Source of the DNA: Flavihumibacter soli
Lineage (GTDB): Bacteria > Bacteroidota > Bacteroidia > Sphingobacteriales > Sphingobacteriaceae
Direction of reading: 5' to 3'
Length of the DNA stretch: 64,000 nucleotides
Assembly (NCBI RefSeq): GCF_010692725.1
Contig: NZ_JAAFZB010000095.1
Span: forward strand, 248,001 to 312,000
The first letter of the stretch is position 1, and every line of letters begins with the position of its first letter. The notes beneath the pieces are model-generated. The model was not told the DNA's origin and did no database searches. It saw nothing but the letters and a program-made list of their open reading frames with translations. Positions 43,039 to 50,663 of this stretch are shown here, in pieces. A program made the translations under genes and the position numbers.

Positions 43039-43401
43039 TCAAGTTTTGACAGTTCGTACTTTGTTGATCAACGAAATGAGCATCGCTTTTATCTCGTTAA
43101 TAGCTTCATTTATTTTCACATGTTCCGCATCGGCGAGATATCCGAGGTCTTTGGAAAGCAAAAGAAAATATTCTGTTTCGTTCGCTGATCCCAAAGCTAT
43201 ATTAAGAAAGTTGGCCAAGTCAGACCGGGAGTTCTTTCCGCACCCTTCTGCAATATTCGCTGGAATTGAAGATGCAGCCCTTCTTAGCTGGCTCGTCAGA
43301 CTATACATTTCGTCTTTAGGGTAACCTTTACTGACCTGATAAACAAATAATGTGAGCTGATGTGCCTTAGCCCAAACTTTTAACTCTTTATAGTTTTGCA
43401 T
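43039..43401 (-). CDS. Second four-helix-bundle S23 protein
   Basis: 120-residue S23-family protein. Shared family parts are YKELKVWAKAHQLTLFVYQ, LRRAASSIPANIAEGCGKNS and LANFLNIALGSANETEYFLL. It is divergent from the first copy (about 40% similar by eye), so it is not a recent duplicate. It lies between argC and argD, in operon direction, and is flanked by inverted 7-bp arrays of a different unit from those around the first copy. Function unknown. Confidence 0.88.
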   Translation of the reverse strand: MQNYKELKVWAKAHQLTLFVYQVSKGYPKDEMYSLTSQLRRAASSIPANIAEGCGKNSRSDLANFLNIALGSANETEYFLLLSKDLGYLADAEHVKINEAINEIKAMLISLINKVRTVKT

Positions 43402-43405
43402 CGAT

Positions 43406-43447
43406 CACGTATAACTTATTACTTACTACGTACAACTTACAACTCAA
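43406..43447. repeat. Heptad array, right side of second S23 gene
   Basis: Six 7-bp units: CACGTAT, AACTTAT, TACTTAC, TACGTAC, AACTTAC, AACTCAA. Inverted relative to the array at 43001. Further degenerate units (GCAGAAG, CCTTCAG, CCTTCCC) continue to about 43471, up to the argC stop. Confidence 0.8.
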
Positions 43448-43472
43448 AATGCAGAAGCCTTCAGCCTTCCCC

Positions 43473-44468
43473 CTAAAAAGCTGCTGCCTTCAGCTTCAGC
43501 CCCCTTGTCTCTTCCAATCCAAACATCAGATTCATATTCTGTACTGCTTGCCCGCTGGCACCTTTTAACAGGTTATCGGTTATGCTCACAATGAATAATT
43601 TATCTCCATGCTTTTCCAGGTGGATCAGGCATTTATTCGTATTTACTACCTGTTTCAGGTCGATATTCTTTTTACTGATATGTGTAAACGGATGCCCTTT
43701 ATAAAAGCTTTCATAAAGGTTATAGGCATCCTCAAGCGACAGATTACTTTCGGTGTAGATCGCTGCAAAAATGCCTCTTGCGAAGTCGCCGCGCTGGGGT
43801 ATGAAATTAATTGAAGTGTTTTGTGAAAATCCCTCTTGCAGTTGGCTTAAGCTCTCTCCAATTTCATGCAGATGCTGGTGGTCAAAGGCTTTGTATGCTG
43901 ATAAGTTATTGTTCCTCCAGCTGAAGTGCGAAGTCGTAGAAAGGCCCTGCCCAGCACCGGTAGAACCGGTAGTCGCGTTTATGTGAACCTCACTCTGTAA
44001 TAGACCCGCTTTGGCAAGGGGCAATAGAGCTAATTGTATACAGGTTGCAAAGCAACCGGGATTGGCAATATTTTGGGAGGCAGCGATCTTATCCCGATTT
44101 AATTCCGGGAGACCGTAAATAAAGCTCTTGCTGTTAAGTCCTGAATTTCCGGCCAGTCGAAAGTCCTGCGAAAGGTCGATGATCCTGATGCGGTCATCTA
44201 TTGCGTTTGAGCTGAGAAATTTCTTCGAGTCGCCATGCCCAAGGCACAAAAATAAAACGTCAATGTCTGATGAAAGCTGATCAGTAAATTTCAGATCGGT
44301 ATCTCCAAAGAGATCTGCATGTACGTCATATAGATGATTACCGGCATTGCTGCTGCTATGCACAAAGGCGATTTCTACATCAGGATGATTAATTAATATC
44401 CGTAATAGTTCTCCACCGGTATAACCTGCACCACCCGCAATTCCTGCCCTGATCTTTTTGTCGCTCAT
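43473..44468 (-). CDS. argC: N-acetyl-gamma-glutamyl-phosphate reductase
   Basis: Reduces acyl-glutamyl phosphate to the semialdehyde, with an NADPH-binding N terminus (IAGGAGYTGGELLRIL, residues 11-26) and a catalytic Cys in IANPGCFATCIQLALLPL. STTSHFSWRNNNLSAYKAF and FIPQRGDFARGIFAAIYTE are further family elements. Length 331 is normal. It lies between argG and the second S23 gene. The last residues and stop are next to a degenerate heptad stretch (43451-43478). Confidence 0.95.
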   Translation of the reverse strand: MSDKKIRAGIAGGAGYTGGELLRILINHPDVEIAFVHSSSNAGNHLYDVHADLFGDTDLKFTDQLSSDIDVLFLCLGHGDSKKFLSSNAIDDRIRIIDLSQDFRLAGNSGLNSKSFIYGLPELNRDKIAASQNIANPGCFATCIQLALLPLAKAGLLQSEVHINATTGSTGAGQGLSTTSHFSWRNNNLSAYKAFDHQHLHEIGESLSQLQEGFSQNTSINFIPQRGDFARGIFAAIYTESNLSLEDAYNLYESFYKGHPFTHISKKNIDLKQVVNTNKCLIHLEKHGDKLFIVSITDNLLKGASGQAVQNMNLMFGLEETRGLKLKAAAF

Positions 44469-44492
44469 GCTTCAAGTCCTCTACTTATCTAA

Positions 44493-44557
44493 TCCTTAAC
44501 CTTCAACCCTCCATTCCTTCTGCCTTCAACCTTCCCACCTTCAACCTTCTACCTTCT
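44493..44557. repeat. Heptad array between argC and argG
   Basis: A mixture of mostly 7-bp (some 6- or 8-bp) units of the type CCTTCAA/CCTTCTA fills the gap between argC and argG, ending 2 bases before the argG stop. No gene lies within it, so it could be a solo array left by an element of the same kind. Confidence 0.7.
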
Positions 44558-44558
44558 T

Positions 44559-45749
44559 TTACTTTCCCTCATTAACCTTGTTCCAGATCATCACCTGGTT
44601 ACCAAATATTTTCGAAAAGCCTTTCACATCTTCGCCGCTCCAGGTGTTATTCATCTCGCCGTAGCTGCCGAACTTATTCGACATCAGGTCATGCTCTGAT
44701 TCAATACCGATCACCTGGAAACGATAGGGATGTAAACGGACAAACACTTTACCGGAAACCATTGCCTGGGTATCTGCCAGGAAAGCTTCGATATTGCGCA
44801 TGATAGGATCATGAAACTGACCTTCGTGAAGCCAGTTACCATAAAATGAGCCCAGCTGATCTTTCCAGCTTAACTGCCACTTGGTTAAGGTATGCTTCTC
44901 TAAAGTATGATGTGCTTTGATGATAATGATCGGTGCCGCCGCCTCGAAGCCCACACGGCCTTTGATCCCAATGATCGTATCACCTACATGGATATCGCGG
45001 CCGATGCCATAGGGCTGAGCAATGGCCTGTAATTTCTGGATCGCGTCTACAGGATTGTAACTATGTCCGTTTATTCCAACCAACTCACCTTTTTCGAACA
45101 GGAGTTCAATATCGCGGCTTCCGGTCTCGGTTACCTGTGTTGGCCATGCCTCTTCAGGAAGGGTTTGATTCGAGGTGAGGGTTTCCTTACCGCCGACAGA
45201 TGTACCCCAAATACCTTTATTGATTGAATATCTTGCTTTTTCCGCACTGTATTCCACGCCGTGTTTCTGCAGATACTCTATCTCCGCTTCGCGGCTCAAT
45301 TTCAAATCCCGGATCGGCGTAATGATCTCCACTCCGGGAATTAGTATATTAAATATCATGTCAAAACGCACCTGGTCGTTACCGGCCCCGGTGCTGCCAT
45401 GAGCTACATAATCCGCTCCTATCTTCTTTACATAATTGGCAATGGCAGTTGCCTGGCTTACACGCTCTGCACTTACTGATAGCGGGTAGGTCGCGTTCTT
45501 CAGAACATTTCCGAATACCAGGAATTTGATGCAGGACTGGTAATAGTTTTGTGTTTCGTCAATCACCGCATGTGAAGCAACGCCCAAGGCATAAGCCCTT
45601 TCTTCGATCTGCTTCAGTTCTTCCGCTGAGAATCCGCCGGTGTTCACGAGCACCGAATGCACTTCCAGATCCCGGTCCTGTGACAGGTAGATCGAACAAA
45701 ATGAGGTATCAAGGCCGCCGCTAAAGGCTAAAACTACTTTCTTCTTCAT
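44559..45749 (-). CDS. argG: Argininosuccinate synthase
   Basis: Joins citrulline and aspartate with ATP to argininosuccinate. The N-terminal PP-loop is VLAFSGGLDTSFCSIYL, and YVAHGSTGAGNDQVRFDM, the later ARYSINKGIWGTSVGGKE and WTGEDVKGF-like C-terminal part follow. The ATG at 45749 is chosen (MKKKVVLAFSGG); a longer frame opens at 45764. Length is about 396, normal. In an Arg-limited cell it may be the controlled step, as it lies second in the operon, 26 bp after the GNAT gene. Confidence 0.96.
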   Translation of the reverse strand: MKKKVVLAFSGGLDTSFCSIYLSQDRDLEVHSVLVNTGGFSAEELKQIEERAYALGVASHAVIDETQNYYQSCIKFLVFGNVLKNATYPLSVSAERVSQATAIANYVKKIGADYVAHGSTGAGNDQVRFDMIFNILIPGVEIITPIRDLKLSREAEIEYLQKHGVEYSAEKARYSINKGIWGTSVGGKETLTSNQTLPEEAWPTQVTETGSRDIELLFEKGELVGINGHSYNPVDAIQKLQAIAQPYGIGRDIHVGDTIIGIKGRVGFEAAAPIIIIKAHHTLEKHTLTKWQLSWKDQLGSFYGNWLHEGQFHDPIMRNIEAFLADTQAMVSGKVFVRLHPYRFQVIGIESEHDLMSNKFGSYGEMNNTWSGEDVKGFSKIFGNQVMIWNKVNEGK

Positions 45750-45775
45750 AATATTAAACAGCAATTATTAAGGGT

Positions 45776-46429
45776 TTAGAAAAACGGGACGATAGTCTTC
45801 ACCGATTTCTTAATTTTTTCTTCAATACGCTCCAACAAGGTGGCTTTGTGGGAGATCTTTTTCATCTTCTCTTCAAATTCCTTTGCTTTCTCTTCGGGAT
45901 CCCAGAGCATAGCAGTACACATGCAATTCTTGCGGTCTTTGCTCTTCAGGATATCGTAATTGACACAGCTCTGGCAGCCTTTCCAGAATTCTTCATCCTG
46001 GGTGAGTTCCGAATAGGTTACAGGTTCATAACCCAGCTCCGAGTTGATTTTCATCACTGCCAGACCGGTTGTTAGTCCAAATATCTTTGCTTCAGGATAT
46101 TTCTGGCGGGAAAGTTCGAATACTCGGTATTTGATCGCTTTCGCCAAACCGCAGTTACGGAATACAGGACTCACGATCAAACCGGAGTTGGCCACAAACT
46201 GTCCGTGGCCCCAGGTTTCGATATAACAGAACCCGGCCCACCTGCCATCATTGTGCAGCGCTATCACGGCTTTACCTTCCAGCATCTTGCCGGCTACATA
46301 TTCCGGTGAACGGCGGGCAATACCAGTACCTCTGGCTTTTGCAGATTCAGCCATCTCATCACAGATCGTATCTGCAAAATGAATGTGCTCTTTTGTTGCG
46401 GGGATGACAACAAATTCGTTTTCTTTCAT
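45776..46429 (-). CDS. GNAT acyltransferase, probable N-acyl-glutamate synthase
   Basis: 217-residue GNAT protein that opens the arginine operon, the position at which Bacteroidota place their N-acyl-glutamate synthase in lieu of ArgA. The CoA motif region is VSPVFRNCGLAKAIKYRVFE, preceded by GRWAGFCYIETWGHGQFVANS. A Cys-rich insert, CQSCVNYDILKSKD followed by NCMC, gives C-x2-C-x13-C-x-C near residue 155, which could bind zinc. A charged helical tail follows. The specificity (acetyl or succinyl) is not fixed by sequence; the succinyl-type transcarbamylase in the operon suggests succinyl. Regulated by the structured leader upstream. Confidence 0.75.
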   Translation of the reverse strand: MKENEFVVIPATKEHIHFADTICDEMAESAKARGTGIARRSPEYVAGKMLEGKAVIALHNDGRWAGFCYIETWGHGQFVANSGLIVSPVFRNCGLAKAIKYRVFELSRQKYPEAKIFGLTTGLAVMKINSELGYEPVTYSELTQDEEFWKGCQSCVNYDILKSKDRKNCMCTAMLWDPEEKAKEFEEKMKKISHKATLLERIEEKIKKSVKTIVPFF

Positions 46430-46465
46430 GTGTTCTAAAGAAAAAACCCGGTTTTGAAGCGGAAA

Positions 46466-46487
46466 AAAGACTACGTTTTTAGTCTTT
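46466..46487 (-). terminator. Terminator/attenuator hairpin in the arginine operon leader
   Basis: Perfect 8-bp arms AAAGACTA and TAGTCTTT around a 6-base loop, followed on the minus strand by TTTTTTCC. It lies between the likely promoter and the first gene of the operon, so it would stop transcription of the arg genes unless prevented from forming. Confidence 0.75.
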
Positions 46488-46522
46488 AATTGGTTAAAAA
46501 AAATGTTTCTGATCTAATTTTC

Positions 46523-46635
46523 GGATGGATTATCCGTGGAGAGGTTATGCCCGGCTCAAGCCCTTGGCATATAGGGTCGTCGGACCTTCAAAACAAGCTT
46601 GGAAGAATTAAAATTTCCATACAACTTACCCATCC
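46523..46635 (-). promoter_or_regulatory. Structured 5' leader RNA, candidate riboswitch-like element
   Basis: On the minus strand GGATGG (46635-46630) can pair with CCATCC (46528-46523), enclosing three hairpins: TGGAA/TTCCA (46600-46619), GGTC/GACC (46575-46586) and TATGCC...GGCATA with inner GGC/GCC (46546-46571). The closing strand can instead form a local hairpin CGGAT/ATCCG (46522-46536), which would exclude the outer stem. This layout, followed by a terminator, is what a regulated leader looks like. No known riboswitch class was recognised. Confidence 0.45.
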
Positions 46636-46791
46636 ACACCGCGAAGGCAGGACTTTGAGTATTTATATTTTGCGAGGAAATGTTCATTTCTATTTAAAAA
46701 CAGCTTTGCTTTTTTTTTGCAAATATCAAATAATATTTGACCAATGCAATAAATGAAATAAAAAATTACAATTCTCGTAAAATAGCAGGGA

Positions 46792-47526
46792 TTACCCTGC
46801 GATCTTACGAAGTTTAATAATCCCTAGCAAATGCAGCAGGCGCATGAACGGGTAAACCGGATCAAACTCGAACCAGCGTTTCGCAAAGTTCGGGCTGTTA
46901 GGGTATTTATGATGATTATTCTGAAACAGCTCGCCAAGCATTAAAAAGTCGATCGGAGTCGTGTTTTTAGATTTGTCTTTATTATCAAAGTTGGAATAAC
47001 CGTATTTATGACCACACCAGTTAACAATAGCACCGTGGATTGGACCCATTAAAAAATGAATAGGTAACAGCAGGAACATCCACCACTGGGTAGCAAAAAA
47101 TACATAGAACACTGTGTAAAGCAGGCCGAATCCGACACGTGATACGGTTGTGTTACCGAAGAAATCCATGAATTTCCATTCCGGGTAGTTACCCGTAAAC
47201 CTTCTTTCAGGCAGGTGCTTATACTTCAGCACATCCTGGAAGATATTTTTCGTGTGGAAGGTCATTCTGAAAATATCCTTAAAGAAATGCGGAGAATGCG
47301 GATCCTGCTCTGTATCGCTATAGGCATGATGCATCCGATGCAGGATGGCATAAGCGCGAGGATTTAAAAATGAAGATCCCTGGAACAGATAGGTTAACGT
47401 ATAAAATACCTTCTCCCATCCTTTACTGAAGGTGAACATCTTATGCGATGCGTACCTGTGAAGAAAAAAGGTTTGAAAAAACAGGGAAAGAAACCAGTGG
47501 GCGAAAAAGAAGATTAATATTACCAA
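46792..47526 (-). CDS. Fatty acid desaturase (delta-9 acyl-CoA type)
   Basis: Membrane di-iron desaturase that adds a double bond to fatty acids. Four His clusters are present: HRYASH (residues 23-28), HRMHH (63-67), NWCGHKYGY and NNHHKYP, as in the acyl-CoA desaturase family. Four membrane segments are seen. The length (244) is short but typical of Bacteroidota members. The start is TTG at 47526; in-frame upstream there is a stop, and the next ATG lies beyond the first His box. It is a single gene, 234 bp downstream from the stop of an unknown membrane-protein gene. Confidence 0.93.
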   Translation of the reverse strand: MVILIFFFAHWFLSLFFQTFFLHRYASHKMFTFSKGWEKVFYTLTYLFQGSSFLNPRAYAILHRMHHAYSDTEQDPHSPHFFKDIFRMTFHTKNIFQDVLKYKHLPERRFTGNYPEWKFMDFFGNTTVSRVGFGLLYTVFYVFFATQWWMFLLLPIHFLMGPIHGAIVNWCGHKYGYSNFDNKDKSKNTTPIDFLMLGELFQNNHHKYPNSPNFAKRWFEFDPVYPFMRLLHLLGIIKLRKIAG

Positions 47527-47760
47527 AGTTTAAATATACGGGTGGGCTAAAAAATTAACATTCTGAAATTACTTGTCACGATTACCTTTTACCCGTTAAA
47601 AAATAGCCTGTGTATTTAAAGATCAGTCTCAATCAATCGTTAATGAACGACAGATTAATAACGCAAATATCAGATAAAATTATTTGCAAAGACTTATACA
47701 CGTGTTAATATTATACTTAAATGATTTAACCCGGGCGTTAACACTCTTGTGTAATGGTAT

Positions 47761-48369
47761 TCAGGGTTTCCCATCACGAAACATGATCGCTTTGCGGAGA
47801 ACCACCGGCTTACTCAGGCTGATCTTCTTCGCCTGTTCATCGATACGGATCCCGAATAGGTCGAAGTCTTTGGATGTATTTTTATTCAGGTTGATCACTT
47901 TGTAGCCATCCTCAGTGTTAAAAAAGCAAAGCGCAGCAGGGATCACACTGGAATTTGGTTCCTTACGAAGGTAGATATTACTCGAAAAGTCACCCGTTGA
48001 GGCGAAATGTGTTTTCCGGTTATCAATGAATAGTTTGGTTTTCTCAGGAAGCCTGCCCGTTACCTGTCCTTCAATGGTCCAGTACTCATACTGCGACTTG
48101 AGCTGTTCGTTCTCGGTTTTCAAGGCAACATTCTGGCTATCCAGTTTATCGATCCGCTTGATGTTACTGTCGGTGATCAGTTTGAGACTAAAAGCAAAAG
48201 CGATCAGCACCAGCAGAAAGTAACCGCCAAAAGCGCCCGACAGGTTGATCTTCAATCCCTGGAACGGACCGCTCACGGAAGTTTCCGCGGGAAGCGTCTT
48301 ATACAATATGTAAGCAGGGATCAGCGGGACCAAAAATCCCATCAGCAGGTAAATAAAGCTAACATCCAT
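47761..48369 (-). CDS. Membrane protein with coiled coil, function unknown
   Basis: 202 residues that I do not recognise as a named family. Two hydrophobic segments (about 4-25 and 42-65) are followed by a predicted coiled coil (LDSQNVALKTENEQLKSQYE, residues 80-99) and a hydrophilic beta-rich C-terminal domain of about 100 residues. It lies alone between the desaturase region and the repeats at 48.4 kb. The coiled coil suggests a homo-oligomer or a scaffold. No catalytic motif was seen. Confidence 0.7.
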   Translation of the reverse strand: MDVSFIYLLMGFLVPLIPAYILYKTLPAETSVSGPFQGLKINLSGAFGGYFLLVLIAFAFSLKLITDSNIKRIDKLDSQNVALKTENEQLKSQYEYWTIEGQVTGRLPEKTKLFIDNRKTHFASTGDFSSNIYLRKEPNSSVIPAALCFFNTEDGYKVINLNKNTSKDFDLFGIRIDEQAKKISLSKPVVLRKAIMFRDGKP

Positions 48370-48458
48370 CCTCTTTATTTTTATATAAGATAGCAGGATT
48401 TTAAGGGATTAGCAAATGCGGGCTTTGTCAGTAGCTGCTCAGGACACTGCCTCATTGT

Positions 48459-48648
48459 AACGATGCCGAAGGTATCGAAGGTTTATAGAAAGAAATTGGT
48501 TTAATCGGCCGACCCCGAAGGTGGTCGCACATTACGACGCAGACCAAAATAAGAAGGACATGCATCAATTGTTCGACCCTGTCAGGGTCGTGGGTGTAAT
48601 GCTCCAGCTGTTTCTATAGACCTGTGATCCCTTCGGGATCATAGTACC
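48459..48648. repeat. Palindrome-rich intergenic repeat, copy 1
   Basis: Begins AACGATGCCGAAGGTATCG and contains the palindromes CGACCCTG-t-CAGGGTCG and GATCCC-ttc-GGGATC, plus CGACC...GGTCG. The same order recurs in copy 2 at 48714. Confidence 0.8.
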
Positions 48649-48713
48649 ACCTTATTAACTAAGTTCGAAGACTGTGTCCTGCCTTCATACTACAATTAAT
48701 TCTGCTTTGATGG

Positions 48714-48975
48714 AACGATGCCGAAGGTATCGAAGGTTTGTAGAAATCACCTATATCCAGTTCTTCCGACCCGGAACGTGGTCGCACATTAGGACCTTGA
48801 GCGTGTTATCCATTGTTCTGCTTTAGGTCATGTTAGGGTCATGTCCATAAAATCATGGACTTGACCTTAACTTGTCCCTTGCATGACCTGTTACTTGTAT
48901 GGCGATGCCTCATCCCGTCAAGGTCGTGATCATAGTACGTAGGACTCTCTATTGACCTGTGATCCTTTCGGGATC
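48714..48975. repeat. Palindrome-rich intergenic repeat, copy 2
   Basis: Shares the opening, GTGGTCGCACATTA, GATCCTTTCGGGATC and other segments with copy 1. It is longer by about 70-100 bases, because a second repeat type (48822-48889) is inserted between ATTGTTC and CCCGTCAAGGTCGTG. Confidence 0.75.
48822..48889. repeat. Palindromic interspersed repeat, copy 2 (nested)
   Basis: Arms GGTCA-t-GTCCAT (48837-48848) and ATGGAC-t-TGACC (48855-48866), enclosed by AGGTCATG (48825) and CATGACCT (48882). It shares TTTAGGTCATGTTA and the nested-arm plan with the element at 16531-16606 (minus strand). Confidence 0.75.
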
Positions 48976-48990
48976 TGCTGTGGCCTCATG

Positions 48991-49197
48991 TTATACTTCA
49001 GCATACTCTAACAAATCCCCCGGCTGGCAATCCAGCGCTTTGCAAATAGCTTCCAGGGTACTAAACCGGACTGCTTTTGCTTTTCCCGTTTTGAGTATCG
49101 AGAGATTCGCCAGTGTTAAATCAACTTTTTCGGAAAGCTCATTCAAAGACATTTTTCTTTTGGCCATCATCACATCCAGATTCACGATAATTGCCAT
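48991..49197 (-). CDS. Small HTH regulator (XRE-like, DUF2975 partner)
   Basis: 68-residue helix-turn-helix protein of the YozG type. The HTH is at residues 12-55 (KRKMSLNELSEKVDLTLANL, then STLEAICKALDCQPGDLLEY). It is preceded by a DUF2975 gene 3 bp upstream; this pair is common in many bacteria, with the HTH protein thought to regulate the membrane partner. Function otherwise unknown. Confidence 0.88.
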   Translation of the reverse strand: MAIIVNLDVMMAKRKMSLNELSEKVDLTLANLSILKTGKAKAVRFSTLEAICKALDCQPGDLLEYAEV

Positions 49198-49200
49198 GGC

Positions 49201-49737
49201 TTATATAGTTAGATCGTTTTCAGACTGGATTTCCACACCGCGCCGGAATACCTTTGAAATAATAAATATCAACCCGACCATAAAGATGAATTCTCCGGAA
49301 AGCCAGTTTCCATGAAGTTCGCCGGTCACCTTCATCAGCCAGCCTGTATATGCGTTGCTCAGCATGGTCACAATCCAGACTGCAAACGCTGCATAACTGA
49401 TCTTCTCAAGTTTGCCTGCTACTTCCGCTGTAAAAGGATTCTGCAGGCTGAACTTCGACAGGATCCTGATAACCAGGAAGGAGACCCCGGCTTTCATGAT
49501 TGACAAGGCCACCAAAAAGGAAATGGCCAGACTGTAGTACCAAAAGTCGAACTGTCGCAGATTGTACAGATTGAGCCCTCTGTAGAGATCCTTTGAAGCC
49601 TCCGGGTTCACAAGGCTTATGCCATAAGAAACGAGGATAGCCCCGGCTTCGATCATATAACCAATGAATACGACCCATGCCAATATCAGCATTACAGTGA
49701 GTACCTGCTGAGTTTTTGTTTGTGCTTTAAATTCCAT
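49201..49737 (-). CDS. DUF2975 membrane protein
   Basis: 178-residue protein with four hydrophobic segments (about 15-38, 62-85, 105-125, 140-160) of the DUF2975 family. Between segments FSLQNPFTAEVAGKLEKISY is the typical conserved stretch. Its role is not known; the adjacent HTH gene (3 bp) argues for a shared regulatory or sensory unit. The AT-rich upstream region (49738 onward) probably holds the promoter, but no clear -33/-7 pair was fixed. Confidence 0.88.
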   Translation of the reverse strand: MEFKAQTKTQQVLTVMLILAWVVFIGYMIEAGAILVSYGISLVNPEASKDLYRGLNLYNLRQFDFWYYSLAISFLVALSIMKAGVSFLVIRILSKFSLQNPFTAEVAGKLEKISYAAFAVWIVTMLSNAYTGWLMKVTGELHGNWLSGEFIFMVGLIFIISKVFRRGVEIQSENDLTI

Positions 49738-49952
49738 GTCAGTTAATGTTTAATTTCAAATCAAATATCAACAATAATTTATTGAAAAACAATAAATATT
49801 AAATGAATTTAAATAAATAATTCAGGATCGTTAATGACGGCCTAAAAAGCATTTAAAAGATGGATTAAGATGAATCTATACAAGCGGTGCTTGCAGAAGG
49901 CAACAGGGTTTATAATGCCATCGAGAGTAGAAAACATGACCCGGAAGGGCTA

Positions 49953-50588
49953 TCATGCCGGCAAATCATTTAGCAACTTGCGGGATTCCTGGTCGGTAAG
50001 CAACTTGTTACGGTCAAGTTCTTCATCCAGAATGATTCTTAAACCTGTCCTGCTTTGACTGTCAATTCTGCTTTGGAGGATAGATTCCCTTTCCTTCGTT
50101 ATAAAGAAGGACCTTTTGAAATTGATCGGCAGTTTCTTATTTCCGATCCATACATGCATGGATAATTTATAGCTACCTTCTTTGAAAAGCAACATTGGCT
50201 TGTAGCCCGTGAACCACATAAACCATGCGACCTTGCTAACGGATGACTTACCGCCTATAGCAAATGAATGCGCTTCGCTGTCATAGGTCCAGCCATCATC
50301 CCCCTTCTTTGCAAATTCCCGCCAAAGGATGAAATGTCTTTGCTGGGGTGTGTCATTCCGAAAAACGGATATCGCACATTTGATGATCACCCCCATATTG
50401 GGTGAGAAGTTTGCAAAGGTTACCGGGACATACAGGCCTGTGGAAATGTCAGGATAGTCGGCATGATAGATCTGTATTTCAGGTCCGATGATGACATTGA
50501 TCTTCGCCGGCCTCAGCTGCGTCAGGTATAAAGTAATAAGTGTCAGCGACAGGCTGACTAGAGAAATGGTGATGGGTATCCAGCTCAT
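49953..50588 (-). CDS. Membrane-anchored protein, function unknown
   Basis: 211 residues from the ATG at 50588, which places a single hydrophobic anchor (PITISLVSLSLTLITLYL) at the N terminus; a longer frame starts at 50621. The rest is a soluble beta-rich domain (residues 40-175) without recognised motif, followed by a charged helical tail (ERESILQSRIDSQSR). I do not recognise the family. It is convergent with nothing and stands 42 bp downstream of the creatininase-like gene on the same strand, so could be co-transcribed. Confidence 0.65.
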   Translation of the reverse strand: MSWIPITISLVSLSLTLITLYLTQLRPAKINVIIGPEIQIYHADYPDISTGLYVPVTFANFSPNMGVIIKCAISVFRNDTPQQRHFILWREFAKKGDDGWTYDSEAHSFAIGGKSSVSKVAWFMWFTGYKPMLLFKEGSYKLSMHVWIGNKKLPINFKRSFFITKERESILQSRIDSQSRTGLRIILDEELDRNKLLTDQESRKLLNDLPA

Positions 50589-50663
50589 GATTATTGCATT
50601 TAGAGACCGGTTCAACCACATTAAATATAAGATTCCCCGGGCTTATTCCAGATCAGGCAATTG

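Larger units (their letters stand above)
46430..46791 (-). other. Leader and promoter region of the arginine operon
   Basis: 362 bases between the desaturase and arginine operon, both on the minus strand. Read on the minus strand it holds a run of hairpins (46523-46635) followed by an intrinsic-terminator-like hairpin with T run (46466-46487) 37 bases before the first ATG. An AT-rich stretch near 46700-46745 may carry the promoter. No leader peptide was recognised. Confidence 0.6.
48370..48990. other. Repeat-filled intergenic region
   Basis: 621 bases that hold two diverged copies of a palindrome-rich repeat (48459-48648 and 48714-48975), with a different palindromic repeat nested in the second. 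No open frame of note. Typical of high-copy intergenic repeats in Bacteroidota genomes. Confidence 0.7.

Noticed and set aside
46546-46571. SRP RNA, tmRNA or a known riboswitch in the arginine leader.
   Set aside because: No GGAAGGAAGC loop, no tag reading frame with CCA end, no TPP or cobalamin signature; only an unnamed structure remains.
48370-48990. tRNA or rRNA fragment in the repeat-filled gap.
   Set aside because: The hairpins are short palindromes repeated in two copies; no cloverleaf, T-loop or rRNA signature.
48959-49315. 118-codon plus-strand frame over the HTH/DUF2975 genes.
   Set aside because: Antisense of two recognised genes, with a Ser-rich random composition.
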